From an uncultured bacterium (lineage in GTDB: Bacteria; Cyanobacteriota; Vampirovibrionia; Gastranaerophilales; Gastranaerophilaceae), in the NCBI GenBank assembly GCA_949298985.1, contig CASFYV010000019.1, positions 1 through 38,894 on the forward strand: DNA of 38,894 nt, given 5' to 3'. A program made the translations under genes and the position numbers. The notes under the pieces are model-generated. The model saw nothing but the letters and a program-made list of their open reading frames with translations. It was not told where the DNA came from and made no database searches. Position 1 is the stretch's first letter. Each line of letters starts with the position of its first letter. This document shows, one piece after another, positions 18,511 through 26,087 of the stretch.

Positions 18511-18548
18511 CCCTTTCGCTTAAATTCTATCACGAAAGGGATATTATA
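18511..18548 (-). promoter_or_regulatory. ilvD -10 box and 5'-end hairpin holding the Shine-Dalgarno
   Basis: On the minus strand, -10 TATAAT (18543-18548) is followed within a few bases by CCCTTTCG (18533-18540). This pairs with CGAAAGGG (18511-18518) across a 14-nt loop. The 3' arm contains the only Shine-Dalgarno-like sequence, and a T-rich stretch (TTTTTATTTT) runs to the ATG. It can be read either as a 5'-terminal translation-blocking hairpin or as the terminator of the preceding gene. Confidence 0.55.
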
Positions 18549-18583
18549 GGTTAATAATAAAATAGGAAATTATTTATTTTTAT

Positions 18584-19900
18584 TTATGAAAGTGTTGCTG
18601 CTACATTTTGAGCTGCAAACATTACATTTTGAGGAACTTCTTCATTTTTTTGAACTTTTTCTGCTACCAAAGTAAGTAACTGAGCTTTACCTTCCGGAGT
18701 TTGTGCTAATTTTTTAGCTTCAACTTTATTAGCAACATCATCACCAACTATAGATTTAGTAGCTTTACCAGCCAACCACATACCAATTGAACCACCAATT
18801 AAACCAGCAACTCCTCCAATTACTGTTCCTACACCAGGACCAAACGCTGTTCCAATTGATGCACCTAATTTAGTTGCTGCCCAAATACCTGCTGCTTCAC
18901 CTGCTGCCCATCCTAAGGTATTACCTACAGCTTTAACAGTTGTTTGACCTAATTGTTTCATTCCTAATTTTTCACCATTAGGATTTTCTTTGTCATGTTG
19001 GAATGCAGTTTTTATCTTACCAATATTCATAAGCATTTCAATACCGGCAAATAATATTGCCATTTTTCCACCTAAGCTGTGCTTAAATCGACTTAAATAA
19101 GACATACCATTTTTCTTAATTAAAGCTTCTGCACCTTCTTTTATACCTTTATTATCAGCAATTTTTTCAGCTACCGTTGCCATTTTAGAATCAAAACCTA
19201 ATGCACCTTTTATTTTACTAATACCTTTTGCAACATAACCATTTGAAATATAAGCATTATCTAATTTTTTACTAGCTTCAGCAATTTTTTGAATATCTTT
19301 TGAATCTAAAGCTTCTTGCATTATTTTCTTTAACTCTTTATATTCAGCATCTGTATAACGTTTTATGAATAAACCTATTTTTGAATTAGCTCTTGAAGCA
19401 GCTTTATGCATTCTAAAATAAGCATCCTGCATTACTGTTGGATTTTCTTTCCATAATTTATTCAAATCAGATCCGTCTACTTTTACAGACTTGAACATTT
19501 CTTTTACATCTTTTAAACCTTTAAAAGAATTGATTGGGTGTGCAATATATCTTGGGTTCATCATTAAAGCTCCGAATACTCCACCCATAATTACAGCACT
19601 TGCTAATGATTCTGATGGTTCTAAATTCTTAGCATAATAATCAGTAAGAATATCTATATTAGATCCTTTAGTTGCTGTTGTATTTGAATTTGAATTTTGA
19701 GAAATTCCTTGATTTATATTTAGAGCTTGATTTGGTCGCCAAGAATTTTGATTCGCCATTGAATACATATAAGGATTATAATAAGATGACAAACTCCCAG
19801 CTCTATAACCGTTTATATAGCTTGGACAATTCATATTGCCTGAAGCTCCGCCATAGAGAGTAAATTCCATATTCGCAAGTGAACTTATTGGAAGTGTCAT
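18584..19900 (-). CDS. Glycine-zipper protein with low-complexity N-terminus, unknown function
   Basis: This 438-aa protein is not recognised. Residues about 1-85 are rich in Asn, Ser, Tyr and Gly. A hydrophobic stretch, ASAVIMGGVFGALMM, lies near 100-115. The middle is Lys-rich and helical. Near 330-385 there is a striking Gly/Ala run (LGASIGTAFGPGVGTVIGG, VAGLIGGSIGMWLAGKA) of the glycine-zipper kind that packs membrane helices or forms pores, as in colicin or tape-measure-like proteins. The C-terminus is charged. No Sec signal is seen. Its start has no strong Shine-Dalgarno. It precedes ilvD but an intervening promoter suggests separate transcription. A membrane-inserting secreted or structural protein is a guess. 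Confidence 0.7.
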   Translation of the reverse strand: MTLPISSLANMEFTLYGGASGNMNCPSYINGYRAGSLSSYYNPYMYSMANQNSWRPNQALNINQGISQNSNSNTTATKGSNIDILTDYYAKNLEPSESLASAVIMGGVFGALMMNPRYIAHPINSFKGLKDVKEMFKSVKVDGSDLNKLWKENPTVMQDAYFRMHKAASRANSKIGLFIKRYTDAEYKELKKIMQEALDSKDIQKIAEASKKLDNAYISNGYVAKGISKIKGALGFDSKMATVAEKIADNKGIKEGAEALIKKNGMSYLSRFKHSLGGKMAILFAGIEMLMNIGKIKTAFQHDKENPNGEKLGMKQLGQTTVKAVGNTLGWAAGEAAGIWAATKLGASIGTAFGPGVGTVIGGVAGLIGGSIGMWLAGKATKSIVGDDVANKVEAKKLAQTPEGKAQLLTLVAEKVQKNEEVPQNVMFAAQNVAATLS

Positions 19901-19927
19901 AACCTTACTTTTACCTACTTTAAACTT

Positions 19928-19982
19928 AACCTTATATATATAAAGTTCTATTAGTTTAAATAATTGACCTTTTGTAAACTAA
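19928..19982. promoter_or_regulatory. Candidate operators in the trmB divergent intergenic region
   Basis: Two dyads are visible. AACCTTATATATATAAAGTT (19928-19947) is a near-perfect 20-bp palindrome. TTAGTTTA (19951-19958) and TAAACTAA (19975-19982) form an 8-bp inverted repeat with a 16-bp gap. They lie between the glycine-zipper gene and the TrmB-type regulator, so autoregulation is possible (inference). Confidence 0.35.
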
Positions 19983-20019
19983 TGTAACAGATTCAATATG
20001 ATTAATTCATAAAATTTGA

Positions 20020-20025
20020 TACAAT
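20020..20025 (+). promoter_or_regulatory. -10 box placed for a leaderless trmB-type mRNA
   Basis: TACAAT lies 6 bp before ATG 20032, so the transcript should start at or next to the start codon. There is no Shine-Dalgarno and no clear -35. Confidence 0.45.
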
Positions 20026-20031
20026 AAGCAT

Positions 20032-20856
20032 ATGGCAGATTTGGTAGAAAAATTAAAAGAAATTGGGTTTAATACATATGAGGCTAAAGTTTATATTGCA
20101 CTTTTAAAAAAATATCCGGCAACAGGATACGAGGTCGCAAAATTAGCAAACATCCCTCAATCCAGAACTTATGATACATTAAAAGTTTTAGAAGAAAAAA
20201 ATATCGTAGTTTCTGCAAACACTAAACCTGTAACTTATACCCCAATAAAACCAAAACAACTAACAACAAGAATTCAAAAAAAAATTAACTCCACAATTAA
20301 TTTTTTAGATAAACATTTGCCGGACGTAAAAGAAGATTACAATGAACCGATTTTAACAATTACAGGTAAACAAAATATTCAAGAAAAAATCATTGAAGTT
20401 ATTCAAAATGCAAAAAGAGAAATCTACATGGAAGTTTGGGCTCAAGATTTTAAAGTTTTTGAAAAAGAACTACTAAATGCTTATAACCGCAACGTAGAAA
20501 TAAGAATTGTAGGATACGATAATTTAAACTCCAGATTTGGACAAATTTTTGAACACGCTTTTGCAAGAGATATTGAATTATCTTTAGGTGGAAGAATGAT
20601 AATTATTGCAGCTGACGATTCTGAAGGGATTATTGGAAAAATTTCGTCCTTAAAAAATGATATCGCTGACACTAATATAATTTGGACAAAAAACCAAGGT
20701 ATTGTATTCCTTATAAAAGAATTCATAGTCCACGATATGTACTTAATCGATGTAGAAGAAAATCTCGTAGAACAAATGAAATATATCTATGGAAAAGGTT
20801 TTAAACGTTTAAAAGACAAAGTACTTGGAACAAACGCTACTTACATTATTCATTAG
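20032..20856 (+). CDS. TrmB-family transcriptional regulator
   Basis: The 274 aa start with a winged helix-turn-helix (about 8-75: GFNTYEAKVYIALLKK, then AKLANIPQSRTYDTLKVLEE), the TrmB signature. A C-terminal sensor domain (about 105-265) has a PLD-like/TrmB effector fold. TrmB proteins repress or activate sugar transport and metabolism genes in response to sugars, mostly in archaea but also in bacteria. No sugar operon is adjacent, so the regulon is unknown. The gene appears leaderless and shares its upstream region, with two dyads, with the divergent glycine-zipper gene. Its 3' end overlaps the convergent exported-protein gene by 11 bp. Confidence 0.8.
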   Translation: MADLVEKLKEIGFNTYEAKVYIALLKKYPATGYEVAKLANIPQSRTYDTLKVLEEKNIVVSANTKPVTYTPIKPKQLTTRIQKKINSTINFLDKHLPDVKEDYNEPILTITGKQNIQEKIIEVIQNAKREIYMEVWAQDFKVFEKELLNAYNRNVEIRIVGYDNLNSRFGQIFEHAFARDIELSLGGRMIIIAADDSEGIIGKISSLKNDIADTNIIWTKNQGIVFLIKEFIVHDMYLIDVEENLVEQMKYIYGKGFKRLKDKVLGTNATYIIH

Positions 20857-21511
20857 GTTTTTTGTCTTTATTGTTATTTTCCTCTGTTGTATATTCATAA
20901 TTTGGTTCTTCTTCATCTTCTTTAGTTTTGAACACCAAATAAAAATCATCACCAACTTTTATATCTAATTGTTCTCCTTCACTTATTAAAGATAACGGAG
21001 ATTCCTCATAAGCATTTTTAACACCGGATTTTAATCTATTATCATCCTTTTCGTTTTTAACAACTCCTTCAACAAAAGAATAACAAATAGAAAGTCCTTT
21101 TACAAAATAATCACCGACAGTTAATGCTGCTTTTTTTATAACTGTAGTCGGAGGAATTTTCTTTATCTCTTCTTTTGAAAGTACAAATTTAGAATATTTT
21201 CCATACATATCTTCTTCTATCAAACAAGTTGTATTATCATTAGTTGTATATGAAATTGGTTTTACAAAAAAATATGCGTTTCTTTTTCCTCTTTTGGGGT
21301 CAATAATTTTTAATACTTGGCAGTGTAATATCGAATTTACTCCTAAATCATAATTTCCTAAAGTTGCTTCTTCTACAACTCTTACATTTAATTCTTTTGC
21401 AGGAGACTCTGTCTTAAATTCATCCATTGCTACGACTTTTAAATGAGTAGCTGCAAAACAAGAAGAAATTTGTAAACACATAATTACAAATAACAAATAT
21501 ATTTTTTTCAT
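20846..21511 (-). CDS. Exported protein of unknown function, last in the Maf cluster
   Basis: This 221-aa protein has a clear Sec signal peptide (MKKIYLLFVIMCLQISSCFA, cleavage near residue 20-21). I chose ATG 21511, placed after TTGGAGAA. The mature part is mostly beta-type with segments such as KVVAMDEFKTESPAKELNVR, and ends in a highly acidic, Lys/Asn-rich tail. It resembles cell-envelope proteins that bind or pass through the periplasm but no family is recognised. It lies 12 bp after the Maf-type gene and is probably co-transcribed with it. Confidence 0.7.
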   Translation of the reverse strand: MKKIYLLFVIMCLQISSCFAATHLKVVAMDEFKTESPAKELNVRVVEEATLGNYDLGVNSILHCQVLKIIDPKRGKRNAYFFVKPISYTTNDNTTCLIEEDMYGKYSKFVLSKEEIKKIPPTTVIKKAALTVGDYFVKGLSICYSFVEGVVKNEKDDNRLKSGVKNAYEESPLSLISEGEQLDIKVGDDFYLVFKTKEDEEEPNYEYTTEENNNKDKKPNE

Positions 21512-21523
21512 AAAATTCTCCAA

Positions 21524-23203
21524 TTAAATAAGTTTTAATTTTTGCAAATATTCTATAATTTTCTTTATAGCAAACTTTGTTTTTTCAATAAAATCTTCTG
21601 CCAAACTACTATCAAACTTTGCCTGCATAACCTTTAAAATATCAGCTTGCAAATATTCATATAATAATGGGGATTTTACAACAGACGAAACAAGTGCCGG
21701 GGAAAATATATTTTTTGACAATAAAGTTATTACATTATTAATCAAAAATAATTCATTTTGACTCCAAGAATTTATATCAAATTTCACTTCACCGGCTTCA
21801 CCTAAAATTATCGGAGTTCCTATAGATGATAAAAATAAAGGAATTTCATCAAAAGAAACATACTTCATTCCTTCTATATATGCACCAAATGAACTTAAAT
21901 TATAAACATCTACTAATTTCAAATCTTTCAAAATAACTTCAAAATGTTTTATAAATGCAGCATAATCTTCTCTTGTATCAACCAAATTCCCATTAACAGA
22001 TTTTACTTTTACTATATTCTTATTAACTGCTCCTACAGACATTTGATTTATAGAAACTTTATTAATTTCTTCACCATTAGAATACAATATATTTTCTTTA
22101 AAAGCTAAATCTAAACCTGAGAAAACTATCTTACTAAAACCTAATTTCGCAGCAATTACCAATGCCATAGTAGTAGCAGAACCTCCAAATTCATAAGTCT
22201 TTATGAATGGATTGTAATTCTTTAAGCTCTTTACTATAAAATCATTTTCTGAAAAAGTAACCAAATGCCTTTTAAAAGATTTCCTTAAAATTGTATAATC
22301 AGAACGCAAATCAGAAATACAATTAATCCTAGAACAATAATCTTCTAAACCAACTAAAGTTTTTTCAACAAAGTATGCATCCAAACAAACCAAAAAATCA
22401 GGTGTTATACCATTGTCATACAACGTTTTTAATACTTTATTTACTGCAAATATTACAAACTTATCTCTATTAGCTTTAATTTTTTCAATATCCTCATTTA
22501 AAGAAGGACCTGCTGCTATAATTAAAGCTGTTTGACCTACAAATTTCTTTTCTAAATCTGATAAATTTAAAATACCACTACTTTCATTAACTTTAGAAAT
22601 ATTAACTAAACTATTAACCAACCAACGTCTTGAGAATTTGGTAATAGTATTAACATCAATCATTTTTGTTTTACAAGTTTCATAAACCTTCTGAGTTAAA
22701 ATCAAAAGTTCTTGACTCTTTACAACTGCATAATTTTTCAAATACACTATTTCAACTTTATCATTTGAAATATACACTGAACTCAATTTTTTTAATAATT
22801 CATCTAAATTATCAGTAATAAATAATCTACCACTCGCTAAATGATCTGAAATATCTATATTGTTTAAAACAAAATGTAATAATTGTAAATCAGGCTCATA
22901 AACAAAAATTTTAGAAGGGTAATTATTATACGCAGCATCCAACAAATACCCTAACCCTATACCAAATGTTATAATAATATCATTACTTCCCATTTGTTGT
23001 TTTATTGTAGAATTCAACATTTCCTCTACTGCTTTTTTAGGATTTTCGATATCATCTAATGGAATGTCATTTTTCATCAACAAATAATCATCTGTAGGAG
23101 TCATACAGTAAGACATATTTTTACTTGACTGCTCTAACGTGATATCTTTAAGTCTATTCTTTAAACCATCGTTATTTATAAACTCTAAATTTCTTTCATA
23201 CAT
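21524..23203 (-). CDS. Motility-associated factor (Maf/DUF115) glycosyltransferase-like protein
   Basis: The central region has the DUF115/MptE-like core: QTALIIAAGPSLNEDIEK (about 226-244), IFAVNKVLKTLYDNGITPDF with LVCLDAYF next, and GGSATTMALVIAAKLGF with SGLDLAF. Maf proteins transfer nonulosonic acids (pseudaminic or legionaminic acid) onto flagellin. The N-terminal third is a Rossmann-like accessory domain (FGIGLGYLLDAA), seen in Maf. The 559 aa match a single-core Maf. It has its own promoter (TTTACA-17-TATTTT). The flagellar rod genes lie about 4 kb away on the opposite strand; the acceptor could be flagellin or another surface protein. Confidence 0.8.
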   Translation of the reverse strand: MYERNLEFINNDGLKNRLKDITLEQSSKNMSYCMTPTDDYLLMKNDIPLDDIENPKKAVEEMLNSTIKQQMGSNDIIITFGIGLGYLLDAAYNNYPSKIFVYEPDLQLLHFVLNNIDISDHLASGRLFITDNLDELLKKLSSVYISNDKVEIVYLKNYAVVKSQELLILTQKVYETCKTKMIDVNTITKFSRRWLVNSLVNISKVNESSGILNLSDLEKKFVGQTALIIAAGPSLNEDIEKIKANRDKFVIFAVNKVLKTLYDNGITPDFLVCLDAYFVEKTLVGLEDYCSRINCISDLRSDYTILRKSFKRHLVTFSENDFIVKSLKNYNPFIKTYEFGGSATTMALVIAAKLGFSKIVFSGLDLAFKENILYSNGEEINKVSINQMSVGAVNKNIVKVKSVNGNLVDTREDYAAFIKHFEVILKDLKLVDVYNLSSFGAYIEGMKYVSFDEIPLFLSSIGTPIILGEAGEVKFDINSWSQNELFLINNVITLLSKNIFSPALVSSVVKSPLLYEYLQADILKVMQAKFDSSLAEDFIEKTKFAIKKIIEYLQKLKLI

Positions 23204-23226
23204 CTTAACAAAACCTTTTTGTCACT

Positions 23227-23255
23227 AAAATACCACATTTTTTAAGAATTGTAAA
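23227..23255 (-). promoter_or_regulatory. Promoter of the Maf-type gene
   Basis: On the minus strand, -35 TTTACA (23250-23255), a 17-bp spacer and -10 TATTTT (23227-23232), just upstream of ATG 23203. Confidence 0.5.
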
Positions 23256-23272
23256 GATTCATTTCTCTATAA

Positions 23273-24160
23273 TCAAGTTTTTAAATACCTTTCATCTACT
23301 TTAGCTTCAAACTGTTTAAAAACATCATTTCCTACAAGTTGTTCCAATCTGGAACGTTTTTCAAAAAAACTTCCACGAGCTTTAACTTGCTCATCTAAAG
23401 CTTCTCTATAAAAAGTATCAGTAATCAGAATAACTTCCTTAGACAAATTTTGAGAATTTTTATAATTTTCATATCTTTGTTTAACCATTTCGGTTGTCAT
23501 ATCATATAATTGACGAGAAGTCATATAATCATAATACATGTCGACAACTTTTTGTTGAAGTTCATCAACTTTTCTTACAAGAATAATCATATCCGCATCA
23601 GTAACTTGAGTATATTTATAGTTCAAAGCTTTTGTATCTTGTGACATTATGCCCAAAGTATTTCCCCCGATTAAAGCAGCACTTGCTAAAACAGGATTTC
23701 CCATTCCTGCACCCAAAAATGTTGACATACCTGCAATCGTTGTTAAAACTTTTTTTACGGCACTGCTATCAGGTTTATCTTTATCAGGATTTGATAATTT
23801 ATATATCGCAAATTTTATTGTATCACTTTTTGTTGCAGCTCCTTGCCACAATAAAGATAAATCTTCAAGCATTTCATTGTAATCAACATCAATAGATTTA
23901 GATACTTCCATAGACATCTTTTTTATACTTAAATCTGCATAAGTCAAACCTTCACTATAAAATTTATCTTCGACTACAATAGAAGGTTTCACCTCAATTT
24001 TTCCTTGAACATCAATTCTGTTTTCAGGAACATCTGTTGTTCCCAATCTGTAAAAAATATCTTTTGGAGATGTTATATCATCCAATTTTACTTCTGCTAA
24101 AACAGGAGATACAAAAAATAATAGTATCAATAACAAAGAAAGTATTTTATTTTTTCTCAT
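23273..24160 (-). CDS. Exported helical envelope protein, paralog B (TolC-like helices)
   Basis: A 295-aa secreted protein with signal peptide (MRKNKILSLLLILLFFVSPV, then LAE, cleavage near residue 22). The start ATG 24160 follows AAAGGAGAT. After a spacer comes LSLLWQGAATKSDTIKFAIY, a small glycine/alanine hydrophobic patch (about 145-175), then a long helical region with DMYYDYMTSRQLYD and ARGSFFEKRSRLEQLVG. That last part recalls the helical barrel repeats of TolC-type outer membrane factors, though it is too short to be a whole TolC. It is clearly paralogous to the gene just upstream, whose stop it overlaps by 14 bp, so translation is coupled. Confidence 0.7.
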   Translation of the reverse strand: MRKNKILSLLLILLFFVSPVLAEVKLDDITSPKDIFYRLGTTDVPENRIDVQGKIEVKPSIVVEDKFYSEGLTYADLSIKKMSMEVSKSIDVDYNEMLEDLSLLWQGAATKSDTIKFAIYKLSNPDKDKPDSSAVKKVLTTIAGMSTFLGAGMGNPVLASAALIGGNTLGIMSQDTKALNYKYTQVTDADMIILVRKVDELQQKVVDMYYDYMTSRQLYDMTTEMVKQRYENYKNSQNLSKEVILITDTFYREALDEQVKARGSFFEKRSRLEQLVGNDVFKQFEAKVDERYLKT

Positions 24161-25013
24161 TCTTATCTCCTTTCTTTGCATTTCCTTTTTCATCTACATT
24201 TACGCCATCCTTGTATAAAACAGAATTAAAATCATATTGATATAATTCTAATGAATCAACAACCTTTTTTCCTGCTAGCCTTTGTAATTGAATATGATAT
24301 TTTTTTGATGCTTGTTCTAAATTATACTCCTGTACTCTCATTGAATCATACAATGATGACGAAATTGCAATTTCTAATACATTGCCACTATCTAATGCTT
24401 TTGAATAATTTCTACTATATAAAATCATTTTTGAACGAGTATCTTTCAATTGGCTCAAAGAATTTTTATAATTGTAATAAGAACTAATCAAAGTATCCTG
24501 CAAATCCTCAACCATCCCTGCTAATTCAATCAATTCAGTATCCGTAAGCGGAGTTTCTTGAGGAACTGTTTTTTTATTAATAAGACCTTGAGCTAATCTT
24601 CCTGCAGAAAAAGCCGAAGTTTGAACTCCATAATTAGCTCCCATTAATGTTGGTACAAATGAAGCTCCTGTAACTATTGCTGATAATGTTTTAGCCATTA
24701 AAGAAGAATGTATCCGCCTTTGAGATTCCGGTGTTGAAAGTTTTTTCAATGCAAATTCTATGACCTGATTATTTTCAACAGTACCTTGCCAAAGTTTTTC
24801 TAAATCTTTTATATCGTGATCTTTTTGTGTTTCTATTAAACCCGCTAAAGTTTCTGAATCATTTACCAACAAAGAGCCTTTTAATTGTTTTTCTGTTGTC
24901 TCTATCTGTATTTGGGGCTTTTCAACAGAATCTTTATCAAGAGTAACAACTTCTCCTGCACATACAAAAGACATATTTGCTAATATTAAAAATACTCCCA
25001 AAAACTTCTTCAT
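24147..25013 (-). CDS. Exported helical envelope protein, paralog A
   Basis: A 288-aa secreted protein with signal peptide (MKKFLGVFLILANMSFVCAG). It shares with the next gene the LEKLWQGTVENNQVIEFALK block, the Ala/Gly hydrophobic patch, and a Tyr/Asn-rich coiled helical part (SSYYNYKNSLSQL, EYNLEQASKKYHIQLQRLAG). The C-terminus is Lys-rich. The pair looks like a duplication whose products may form a heteromer in the periplasm or outer membrane. The likely ATG is 25013; an upstream ATG at 25049 would precede the expected transcription start. A TTGACT-18-TATAAG promoter ends 6 bp before the start, so the mRNA is probably leaderless. Confidence 0.7.
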   Translation of the reverse strand: MKKFLGVFLILANMSFVCAGEVVTLDKDSVEKPQIQIETTEKQLKGSLLVNDSETLAGLIETQKDHDIKDLEKLWQGTVENNQVIEFALKKLSTPESQRRIHSSLMAKTLSAIVTGASFVPTLMGANYGVQTSAFSAGRLAQGLINKKTVPQETPLTDTELIELAGMVEDLQDTLISSYYNYKNSLSQLKDTRSKMILYSRNYSKALDSGNVLEIAISSSLYDSMRVQEYNLEQASKKYHIQLQRLAGKKVVDSLELYQYDFNSVLYKDGVNVDEKGNAKKGDKNEKK

Positions 25014-25019
25014 AATATA

Positions 25020-25049
25020 CTTATACTCTAAAATTAAGATCTTAGTCAA
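25020..25049 (-). promoter_or_regulatory. Promoter of the exported-protein / Maf cluster
   Basis: On the minus strand, -35 TTGACT (25044-25049), an 18-bp spacer and -10 TATAAG (25020-25025). The ATG at 25013 begins 6 bp after the -10, which points to a leaderless transcript. Confidence 0.55.
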
Positions 25050-25223
25050 CTAAGCTATACATAAAATTTTACGGCCATTTTATATACCCCAAAAAAATGA
25101 CAATACATTTTTAATATTACCCTATTTATACGAAACTACATCATTTTAATTAGACTTTTTATCGTAAATACAAATTCAAATATAATCATTAAAAAGCTCA
25201 TCTTTTCAATACCTATCAATCTT

Positions 25224-25243
25224 TATAGACCAAATGGTCTATA
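25224..25243. promoter_or_regulatory. Perfect 20-bp palindrome, candidate operator
   Basis: TATAGACCAAATGGTCTATA: two 9-bp arms around AA. The AGACCA/TGGTCT form resembles operators of TetR-type repressors. It lies about 120 bp upstream of the response regulator and 175 bp upstream of the divergent promoter. No TetR gene is in the window. Confidence 0.5.
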
Positions 25244-25315
25244 TCAGATAATCTACCTTAAATGTTTGAAAATTAATCTTTTAATTGATGAAAAAATCAT
25301 CTATAGAGGGGTAAT

Positions 25316-25345
25316 ATGAATAGTGTAGATGAAGAAAATTTTTAA
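25316..25345 (+). CDS. Nine-codon leader ORF before the response regulator
   Basis: ATG at 25316 follows a strong AGAGGGG Shine-Dalgarno at good spacing and encodes MNSVDEENF, stop TAA 25343-25345. It sits 19 bp upstream of the response-regulator ATG, which has its own Shine-Dalgarno (GAGGGAGAG). The peptide resembles DEENLL inside the regulator linker, perhaps a small duplication. It could be a leader peptide; translation is unproven. Confidence 0.35.
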   Translation: MNSVDEENF

Positions 25346-25364
25346 TTAAGATGAGGGAGAGAGT

Positions 25365-26075
25365 ATGAGACGTGAATTTAAGAAAAAATCCAGAGTGCTA
25401 CTAATTGATGATAATTATGAACACTTAGCTGGGATTAGGGAATTATTAAATTTAGAAGGAACTTTTGATGTTGTAGGTATTGCTACAAATGTGACTATGG
25501 GAATTAATCTTGTAAAAAAATATCAACCGGATGTAGTTTTACTTGATATGAATATGCCTGAAAGAGATGGTTTACAAGGAATTATTGAAATTAACAAATT
25601 AGAATTAGGAACTAAAATTTTAGCTTTATCAGGTTATGATGACGCAGATTTAATCTTTAGAGCTATGAAAATCGGAGCTAAAGGATATGTTTTAAAAACT
25701 ATGGCTTCTGCCCAATTAATTTATGCGATAGAAGAAGTTCTAAACGGAAAAATTTATCTTCCAAATGCACTTACTTCAAGATTCTTTGAATATTTCCAAA
25801 AATCATTCCAAGAAGAAAGTTCTAGACAAGAAAATGCAATGGATGAAGAAAATTTACTAAATGAACTTACTCAAAGAGAAGAAGAAGTTTTAGAATTACT
25901 AACTCAAGGTATCACTTATAAAGGTGTAGCTAATAAATTATTTATTTCAGAAACAACTGTAAAAACTCACGTTAACAATATTTTTCAAAAATTACAAGTT
26001 AATGACAGAACTCAAGCTGTTTTATATGCAATAAATAACGGATTTTTGACTAAAAGAGTTAAAATAGCAGTTTAG
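25365..26075 (+). CDS. NarL/LuxR-type two-component response regulator
   Basis: The 236 aa hold a receiver domain (about 10-130) with acidic pair D15-D16, phospho-acceptor D61 in VVLLDMNMPERDG, S89 and K111. A flexible linker follows (about 135-165), then a LuxR-type helix-turn-helix (168-230: LTQREEEVLELL, LFISETTVKTHVNNIFQKL). It is probably phosphorylated by the histidine kinase 12 bp downstream and then binds DNA. It heads an operon with that kinase and flgB-flgC-fliE, so it likely controls motility or the switch to it (inference). Confidence 0.93.
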   Translation: MRREFKKKSRVLLIDDNYEHLAGIRELLNLEGTFDVVGIATNVTMGINLVKKYQPDVVLLDMNMPERDGLQGIIEINKLELGTKILALSGYDDADLIFRAMKIGAKGYVLKTMASAQLIYAIEEVLNGKIYLPNALTSRFFEYFQKSFQEESSRQENAMDEENLLNELTQREEEVLELLTQGITYKGVANKLFISETTVKTHVNNIFQKLQVNDRTQAVLYAINNGFLTKRVKIAV

Positions 26076-26087
26076 GAAAATATTTTA

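Larger units (their letters stand above)
25014..25364. other. Gene-poor intergenic region with palindrome and leader ORF
   Basis: These 351 bp between two divergent transcripts hold no gene of normal size. They hold the paralog-A promoter (25020-25049), a perfect 20-bp palindrome (25224-25243), and a nine-codon ORF (25316-25345). The remainder is AT-rich with no other structure that I can support. Confidence 0.6.

Noticed and set aside
23632..24240. Plus-strand frames opposite the exported paralogs
   Set aside because: They are shadows of genes with signal peptides and good ribosome-binding sites on the minus strand.
25287..25303. Hairpin GATGAAAAAATCATC before the response regulator
   Set aside because: The stem is only five A/T-rich pairs and no role follows from it.
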